Shown here: positions 56,797 to 64,000 of the stretch, piece after piece
Numbering within the stretch: position 1 is the first letter of the stretch
Layout: each line of letters begins with the position of its first letter
Assembly: GCA_019321725.1 (NCBI GenBank)
Contig: CM033118.1
Span: 6,846,071 to 6,910,070, forward strand
Direction: 5' to 3'
Origin: Paulownia fortunei
Lineage: Eukaryota; Streptophyta; Magnoliopsida; Lamiales; Paulowniaceae
DNA length: 64,000 nucleotides
Translations under genes and position numbers: made by a program
Notes under the pieces: generated by a model
Told to the model about the DNA's origin: nothing
Database searches by the model: none
What the model saw: only the letters and a program-made list of their open reading frames with translations

Positions 56797-59700
56797 TGTC
56801 ACACCCTTCCAACAATATGTATAAATATATATATAAACAATCTGTGCAACATAATTTGTGCATGTATGCATGTGTATAACTTTTTTTCTTTTTTTTTCTA
56901 CTCATTTCAACAAAACATTGATAAAAATAAAGTGCTTTCATATCCTGTCACACTGTATATACATATGTAGTTATTAAATATTAATCATGTCTATCAAACC
57001 ATCACAAACCTAAACTTTATATTACAAATGAGTTTTGAAAGTGATATACAGGATAAAGTCACTAATATAATACAATAACTATAAAATAAAAAATATAGCC
57101 TAACAGGTCGTCAGCCAAATACATTGATCTTTGAAAGCCCATAGGAGCTCCACTGCAAGCCAGTAAACCAGAGGTCTCAAGTCTCACCATGTTCACCTAC
57201 AATGGATGAACTACATGAGCTAACGCTTAATAAGTAAAAATCATGCATGACGAGAGTATGATATAAAATCTCATGCAACTCAACTCTAAAATATGATGCT
57301 ATAAATGTGTCAAATTGAGTACTCATGAATCAAAGAGTTTTCATAAAAAATCACTTCATTTATTGGGCCTTGGCCCATCTACTATGCACCGGATAGAGCT
57401 CTGAACAATATCAATAATCACATGGCCATAAACAAATGACTCACTCCAAGGGCCATCTCCTAGGATCACCAAAGGTCCACCCCCTGTCTTCCCTGTGATC
57501 CTCCAAAAGTCTTCCCACTGGCAGAGTCAATAAGGGTACAGTTAAGTGGTCCGCCCTCTCGTGACCACCAGAGGCACACCCCCTTGTCAACCCCTATGAT
57601 CCTCCGAGAAGTACCACTCACGACACCCCAAAATATCATATAAGCACGCCTCACATGCCTCGGTACACTAGTAGTGGCCAACCAAAATATTTTCTTTTTG
57701 AAAACCATGTCTCAAATCATATCGTGCATGCAAAAACCTCCACTATACTCATATGTCGTGCATGCACATGTAAATGCTCATGAATGTATGTTCAATATGA
57801 GATGCAAGTTATCTTGCTCTCAACATGTTTCAAGAATCATAAGACTATCAGTTAAATTTAATATCATCAACACATTAGGTATAAATGCTTCAAGACATAC
57901 TATGTTCATGCATTGTAGTTGTGAATGGATCTTTACTTACCTTTCACTTGGTTGGTGGCTTAGTCTAAATTTGTTTATTGTTCTCCTCCAATCTTAGATG
58001 TAAAATAGCCTGTAATATTACCCTACATCAAGCACCATTCCCAATTTGGCAAATTGGAAGCATAAAATATCATACTAAGACCTTAAACACCAAGCTATCT
58101 AGGTTTTACACACTAGAACCCAATCTAGTCCCTCCAATACCTTAATTTCTCATCTTAGATACATGTAAACATCATATAATTGAATTATTATAACTCTAAT
58201 ATCATGTACCTAATTGTTAACACTCAATAGCAACATGTCTAGGTTGAAATATGCTAAGTTATCAAATGGGACAGATTCACATTTTCATATTTTCTTGCTG
58301 TCCAATTTAGTTGCATGATAATTTTGACATCCCTAAGCATATCCAATCACTCCCAAATTTTTACCAAACTTATATAACATGTATATAAATGTAACCATAT
58401 CATATAATTGCTAAAACTCATGGATATAGCTTCCCAAGTTCAACTCCCTTCACAACATACTAAAACAGATTGTTTTCCTACCGTGACAGTTTTGCACACT
58501 TCATGACATTAATGGTTTTGGCACCCTTAAGTACATTCAATCACTCCCAAATTTTCACCATAATTAGATAAAACATATAAAGAGACAACCAGGTCAAATT
58601 ACTACCAAAACTAATGGATTTATTGATGTAAAACCAGCACCATTCACATAGGACAGAATCTGAATTCCAAAGAAGACAGTTTTGAGGACCTCTTTAATTA
58701 TCACACTATATTACAATTTATAACCTATCTAAACTTATATACATCACCTAGACTCATATATAAACACATATATGGTGAAATACAAAGGTTTTAATCAAGT
58801 TATTATACATATATAAAGCATAAATATCAAAATCAGCAAGTATACAGTTTCTGTCCCTAGTGATTTTTATTGTGATTTTGCAACTAAAAATCCTTCTTTT
58901 GTGAACTAAAAGACCACAAATAACATCCTAAAATGATTATAATCAATAATAGAATCTTTAAAAATCATAAACCCTCAAACAATTCAAGAACTTAAATCAA
59001 AACATGAATTAAAGCTCACCTATGCACAGATTTTAGATTCAACTTGCTCCTCCTTACTTCCCTTTGCTTCCTTCACTTTTTTTCTTTACTTGGAATTACT
59101 TGAGAGCAATTTCTAGTGTTCAATATGAAGATTTTGGAAGTGAAATAGCTCAGAAAATAGTTTTGGTCGTGGCTCAAGGGTAGAAATGAAGAAAGGTTGA
59201 GGTGGAAGCTTGAGGTGGCAAAGCTTGAGGTGGCAAGCTTGAGGTGTCAAGTTGTGGTTCAAATCTGATATTTTTCACACCTTATACAGTCCTAATCTAG
59301 TGTTTCTCATTACTTATTTATCTATGTACAACCTACTTTAATCTCCATATGATCAGATAATACATTATGCCCTAATTTCTTAACCGTTCATTCGATCTCC
59401 AAATCGATCGACATCCGATTCTTAAATGATTGTCTAGTTTTTATTTTTTAAAATCACATGCATATATGAACCTTGTATTATGACACTCAAATCACATTAT
59501 ATCATGCCCGATATCCCAAGTATGTTAATCTATAGATGTATACCTTTAAAACACCTTGATCAAATCGAATCGAATCATATAAGCTTACTAGTAACACCTT
59601 TAACACTTCTAAAATTATAACATACAACCTATGAATATCCATTATATTGATCAATATATTCTTTATCTTATCTAAATATTAAATCACTTAATTAGGTTGT

Positions 59701-59860
59701 AGGATATCAACCACTAACATCAAGTGATAGCATTAGAGGTATAATGATTAAGAATGCTATAAAAGATGCAATGTATATGTTAATACAAATTAACATATAA
59801 ATAGCATGTAATACATGAATCATATGGGCCAAGTGAGTAGTGTGAGGCTTGGGTATTACA
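56797..59860 (+). mobile_element. Solo LTR, 3064 bp, with perfect target duplication
   Basis: Starts TGTCACACCCTTCC and ends GGCTTGGGTATTACA, flanked by AAAGG at 56792-56796 and 59861-59865. The LTR of Athila C reads through perfectly if it is removed. TGTCACACCC..ATTACA termini and a 3-kb length suggest an LTR of a Tekay/Del-type chromovirus. Orientation is inferred from the TGTCAC start. No coding motif, primer site or internal direct repeat is seen, so it is probably a solo LTR and not a whole element. ORFs at 56776-56970, 57466-57708 and 57674-57997 are not supported. Confidence 0.75.
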
Positions 59861-60182
59861 AAAGGTGTGCATAAATATTTAATCCAAAAATAAGTGTTAA
59901 CATTAAAACCCTCCTTATTTAGTTGCGATTCTTGATATATGTATTACCAATGGCACAACAAATACTTGGGTTCATTTAGTTTGATGTCTGATTCTACTAC
60001 ACCGAATGCTAATGTGAAACCTTGATTTGTTGTAGACAAAGGTGTGCATAAATATTTGATCTCATAAACAAGTATTGGTGTTAAGAGATAATTCACAAAC
60101 CGTAAGACAATATCATGATTACCTTAATGCATGAGCTATTTGATAACATCTTCCAATTGGAACCTTTCTTATGTATGGAATT
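59861..60182 (+). repeat. Athila C 3' LTR, right piece
   Basis: Resumes the LTR after the solo LTR and contains a third copy of the block (about 59909-60083). It stops at 60182 in the middle of U5, where element D begins. Confidence 0.85.
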
Positions 60183-61793
60183 TGCTACAACTTCAAGATT
60201 ACAAGCCCAAGTGTAGGTTGTATCAAGTAATAAATTTCTCATGAGTCCAAGGTCGATCCACATGGAAGATATTTGAAAATTTCAGAATTATATTTTTAAA
60301 AAGAAAAGATGGACTTTATGTGGTTTAGAATATAAAAAGAATGTATGCTATAACTAAAAAAACCAAAGTAATAAAAGTATTAAGTATTAGGAATCCACTC
60401 TTGAGTTTTGGATAGAGGAACGATTATTTATTCTTTTGAACTCTTTTAATTGCTACTATTGGAATCCATACATAATGAAGGTTACAATGGGAAGATGTTA
60501 TCAAATAGCTCATGCAATAAGGTAATCATGATATTGTCTTATTATTTTCAATTTATCACTTAATACCAACACTTGTTTATGGGATCAAATATTTATGTAC
60601 ACCTTTGTCTATAATCAATCATAGTTTCACATTAGCGATTGGTGTAGTAAAACCAAACATCTAGCTAAATGAACTTAAATAAAGATTCACCAAAAAATAA
60701 GTAGAGTTTAGATCAAAAATTAAAATAATAATACAACACACTTAAATATTATCTATTTTTGTAATTGTTCCTCTTCATCCTTCAAGAGGTTCACCTTTTT
60801 TCCTCATCAAAATAATATTTAAAAAGACATAATGAAAGTAGGAAAACTAAAAATAGAAGATAAACTATAAAATATATTTCTATTACTATTAGAAAACTTA
60901 GCCAAAAGAAACCTTCTACCCCTTCTCTCCCCCTCCCCCTCCCCCCCCCAACTCTTACAAGCTTAATACATGGTCTATCTATAGTAGTTGGAGTTTACTA
61001 GAGGCTAAACATATAATGAAGGAGTTAAACAATCAAGTGGTATGCTGGTTGTCAAGAGTTGTTAAGTTGTTACACTAAAAACCTCTAAAGTTTTACCTAC
61101 TCGATTGAATTGAATTTTTAAGCTAGATACAAGCAGAGTTTGATGATGAGTAAAGAATAAAAGTTGTAGGTGTTTCTATTGTTTCATATGTCATTTGTCA
61201 AATTTGGCTGCAGGATGAGGGAGATATGGTAAAATTACCGAATCATGTTCAAAAGTCATCCTTCAATATTAGCAACTCACTGTAGTATGTGTATTGACCA
61301 TTTTGACATATTTTCTCACAATCTTGTCTTCAACAAACTTGTTTATCTACCTCTTCATATAACATATCCAAATTTTATCCTAAAATCAAATTATTTTCAA
61401 GCGATATAGCCTAATTGGTCAAATAGGTCAGGATTGAGCTTAACTCTGATCCGATTTTTTGGAAATCCATTTTGTACAACCACTTGTAATCTAACTTATT
61501 TGATCTTTACACATTTAGTATGGAATCCAAAGTCTACATGGACTTGTAGACGAATTACTTATTAATCCATAGCTCAAGAACTAACCCAAAACTATTTTGG
61601 AATCAAAAGTTACGCCTGTTTATCTAAAACCTGCACAAAAGAAGATAAAACTTTTTAATCTCATTTTTTTGTATTGATTTTTCATTTTATTCCTAAAACA
61701 TAAAAATGTTTTAATTGAGAGTTCCAATGACAATTTTAAAGTGAAAATAATTTTATAAATCCTAATCAATTGTGCACTTTTAAATGTTCATCA
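60183..61793 (-). repeat. Athila D 3' LTR (1611 bp, U3 type 1)
   Basis: Minus strand TGATGAACATTTAAAAG to GAAGTTGTAGCA. Same U3 type as A. It has a single copy of the R/U5 block that is tandemly repeated in B and C. A C/T-rich microsatellite lies at about 60914-60951. Confidence 0.88.
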
Positions 61794-63078
61794 CACTCCC
61801 AACCAGCTTATTATTAGTCCCTAGTAATTATAGCATAATGAAATGCAGTGCAAATAAAAAGAAACATGGCATGATGATCAAAATTTTGAAAAAAATAGTA
61901 AAATAGTCTAACAATCATTTGTCAGAGATCACAGATGCTATCGAGATTATTATTTTTTAGAATTTCCAAAAGATGCGCGTATGTGCACTAAGCCAGCCTT
62001 TTATTCCATAGATCAAGATACATATAACTTCAAAATCAATTATGAGAAAGTCTCAACCCCATATCCTCACAGGTAAGTGTTTGTCATTTAAATTGGTAAG
62101 CTGTTCACTCATGTAGTTGTAAAATAGTTAAAACACTCAGGAAATTAGCTTAAATAATTTAGGACTAACATCCAAACTAAAATTGAGTATAAGATTGGTA
62201 GTCACAAAATTTGAAATACCTAGTCTGTCTTACCAAAATATGCCTCAAAATTTCATTGGTTAGCCTAAAAAAGAAATTGTGATTTTTTTTTGTATTTGTT
62301 TTTTCTTTCTTTTTTTTATACAACATGAATCTTATGATAACAAAATATCAAAAGAAAGATTTATAATTATACTCACATCATTAGCTACAAAGTGAAATAT
62401 TTTAATAGAAATAGATAACTACACAGGTTTACTTAATTCATTTCTCCATATGCAAGGTAGGTATAATTAAGCATCTCAAATTGCAACGAAACCAATTCAA
62501 ATGATTAATTATAGTTCAGAATACTTGTTTTCTCAAACTCTCCACTTATTCACAAAAGATGTGTGAATATTAAAAAGTAAACACTTTAACATGGTCGAAA
62601 TTTTCAGTTATATATATAGCAACCAATATTTCCATAAGGCTTAGGATGTGCACATGACTATTTTTTTTGTCAAGATAGTACCCTTGGACTCTAACAAAAA
62701 GAGGATTGCAATTATATTTTGACAATTCACAAAATTTTAGTTAAAACCTTCACAAACATGATGCATAAGAATTAGGGTGCATCTCAAAAGTGTTAAAAGA
62801 TTATCCTTTACTCTAGCCACCCTTACTTATGGTTTCAATGGACCCAAATAAAAACAAGCTTGAATGTTTAAAAAAACTAGAAAAATAAACATTGAACACA
62901 CATGACATGATATCAACTATCCCCTCCCCCAACCTAATCGAGACATTATCCCCAATGTCAAAAATAGATAGAAAAGTAGAGTTTAAAAAATATCACCTGA
63001 AATGTGGCTTATTGAAAAAAAAATTAAAGTTGAAACAACACAAAATACACTATTAATTGAAATCATTAAGGATAAATT
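61794..63078 (-). other. Athila D polypurine tract and 3' untranslated region
   Basis: Next to the LTR the minus strand reads GGTTGGGAGTG. Further on is GGGGATAATGTCTCGATTAG then GTTGGGGGAGGG at about 62925-62955. It matches A (11441-12741) along its length. No gene seen. Confidence 0.6.
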
Positions 63079-63727
63079 TCACAGGCTGAGAGTCAAATTC
63101 ATTTTGCATTTTCGACCACAGTCCCTATTGAACCAATCCACATAGGCCAAGGTTGGATTAGGTTCTGGCACATATGCTAGAAGTTGATCAATCAGTTGGT
63201 CAAGTGTTGGAGCATAAATGAGGATTCATCTTGCAGACGGTGAAATAAAATCTTTTCCACAACACAATCTACAAACGATAGCAAACCATCATAGAAGCCA
63301 TTAACATTAAGAATACCTACATGTTTCTGGTGAATATTGAGTTATGTGTAAGAGATAACTTGGAATAACTCATCTAGTATACCAAAACCACCAGGTGTGG
63401 TGATGAATGCATCCGCATTGTTTAACATGTTCGGCATTTTGTCCTGAATATGTAACACTTTTAGCTTATCTCTAATGGTCATACTTTGATATTCTGTATT
63501 GTTAAAGATTTTGTGATAATTCCTAAAATTTTAAATCCTCCTAAAAGAGTAGAAGTAGTACTCTCCATTAACCCCAGACTGCCTCCCCTATATAATAAAT
63601 GAATTTTTCTTTCTGTTAAAATTCTACCAAGATTATTGGCTGCCCCTATAAACTCACCATTTTTTCCTAGATTAGTTCCACAAAAGATACAAATATAGTT
63701 AAACTTGCAAATTGAAAACCCTTCCAT
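63079..63727 (-). pseudogene. LOG: LOG cytokinin riboside 5'-monophosphate phosphoribohydrolase pseudogene, copy D
   Basis: The N-terminus is the best preserved: MEGFSICKFNYICIFCGTNL, then GKNGEFIGAANNLGRILTER and KIHLLYRGGSLGLMES (GGG now RGG). A one-base loss near 63480 shifts the frame. Later blocks in other frames are NADAFITTPGGFGILDELFQ (PGGxG kept, T to I), HVGILNVNGFYDGLLSFVD, FISPSAR, APTLDQLIDQLLAYVPEPNP and YVDWFNRDCG, ending KCKMNLTLSL and TGA at 63079. It is intronless and 649 bp long. Context and spacing from the companion ORF are the same as in A and C. Confidence 0.9.
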
Positions 63728-63884
63728 TTTCTTTCTTTTGTTTTTTTAAAAGTGAATTGTACAAAAATGGAGTGAGTATGGTGCTATTTTTTGAGATATG
63801 AATAGAGAATATATTTATTGCACGTCTTTTTCTTTTGTCAGAAAGGTTGAAAATAAAGACACACAAAATTTAAAAATTATCTAC

Positions 63885-64000
63885 TTACATGCGAATGTAC
63901 ATGTAGTTGTGATTGTGGCTCATATCTTCCTCTAGTTATATAACTAGTACGGCTTAAATGCCCTTTATGGGTCGAGGATATACTTCCCATCTAGTTTTCT
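63885..64000 (-). pseudogene. Companion ORF, copy D (C-terminal end only)
   Basis: The last 116 bp before the window edge read the C-terminal part, with KLDGKYILDP in the minus frame, and end HNYMYIRM-TAA at 63885, matching C and A. The rest lies beyond the window. Family unknown. Confidence 0.6.

Larger units (their letters stand above)
47705..60182 (+). mobile_element. Athila-type element C (carries LOG), 5'-truncated
   Basis: Begins mid-gag at about 47705, directly after T2 sequence; the 5' LTR, primer site and gag start are missing. Order: gag, protease, RT, RNase H, integrase, companion ORF, LOG, 3' untranslated part, polypurine tract (55467-55483) and 3' LTR from 55484, which is interrupted by a solo LTR (56797-59860) and stops at 60182 where element D begins. 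It is the most complete pol in the window, but every domain carries stops. Confidence 0.85.
60183..64000 (-). mobile_element. Athila-type element D (carries LOG), cut by the window end
   Basis: A minus-strand element: 3' LTR 60183-61793, polypurine tract, 3' untranslated part, LOG (63079-63727) and the end of the companion ORF (from 63885). It is inserted in the 3' LTR of Athila C. The five bases before it are GAATT (60178-60182); the other end lies outside the window. Confidence 0.85.

Noticed and set aside
57466..57997. ORFs within the 3064-bp solo LTR
   Set aside because: No conserved motif; they lie in sequence with LTR termini and a perfect target duplication.
1..64000. tRNA, rRNA or other structural RNA genes
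   Set aside because: I looked for the T-arm GGTTCGAATCC-type box and tRNA-like pairs and for rRNA-like stretches and found none I could support; the tRNA-like matches are primer binding sites.

Overview
The window is AT-rich repetitive DNA from a flowering-plant nuclear genome. This follows from Athila-type and Tat-type Ty3/gypsy retrotransposons, a Ty1/copia element with an initiator-Met-tRNA primer site, a gypsy element primed by tRNA-Asp, and fragments of a plant LOG (cytokinin-activating) gene. The species cannot be named from the sequence. I found no intact host gene. Nearly everything is decayed, nested transposable-element sequence. Boundaries without a clean terminal signal are accurate only to a few tens of bases.

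Layout. 1-349 is an Athila LTR fragment. About 390-3445 is a broken copia polyprotein on the minus strand, ending at a 100-N assembly gap (3446-3545). 3546-4364 is plain AT-rich DNA. 4365-33448 is one large nested block: a Tat-like element T1 (minus; 3' LTR 4365-4740, 5' LTR split into 9801-9847 and 33146-33448; target duplication TTCAT/CTCAT). T1's 5' LTR was hit by Athila element B (plus; 9848-33140; perfect target duplication AAAAT). B's own 5' LTR was then hit by Athila element A (minus; 9890-22593), which is an internally rearranged tandem copy. A solo LTR (25610-27237) lies in B's gag. 33454-34814 is plain DNA, followed by a complete but dead copia element (34815-41512, minus, LTRs of 421 and 416 bp). 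41513-44790 is largely unassigned, with a GC-rich promoter-like patch, a CA/TA microsatellite and a GC-rich island. About 44790-47640 is the 3' half of a second Tat-like element (T2). 47705-60182 is a 5'-truncated Athila element C (plus), whose 3' LTR holds a 3064-bp solo LTR (56797-59860, target duplication AAAGG). 60183 to the window end is Athila element D (minus), which runs off the right edge.

The most interesting feature is that Athila elements A, C and D each carry, between integrase and the 3' LTR (where Athila elements normally carry an env-like gene), an intronless near-full-length copy of a LOG cytokinin riboside 5'-monophosphate phosphoribohydrolase gene. It follows an unidentified ORF of about 90-95 codons. 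All three LOG copies share the same start, a nominal length of 216 codons and the same C-terminal end read from element sequence, so they descend from one capture event. All three are now disabled. Element B keeps the companion ORF but lacks LOG exactly at that site, so it is either an empty site or a deletion. LOG occurs with two LTR subfamilies that differ in U3. I infer that this lineage once mobilised a cytokinin-activating gene. Whether an intact, expressed copy exists elsewhere in the genome cannot be decided here.
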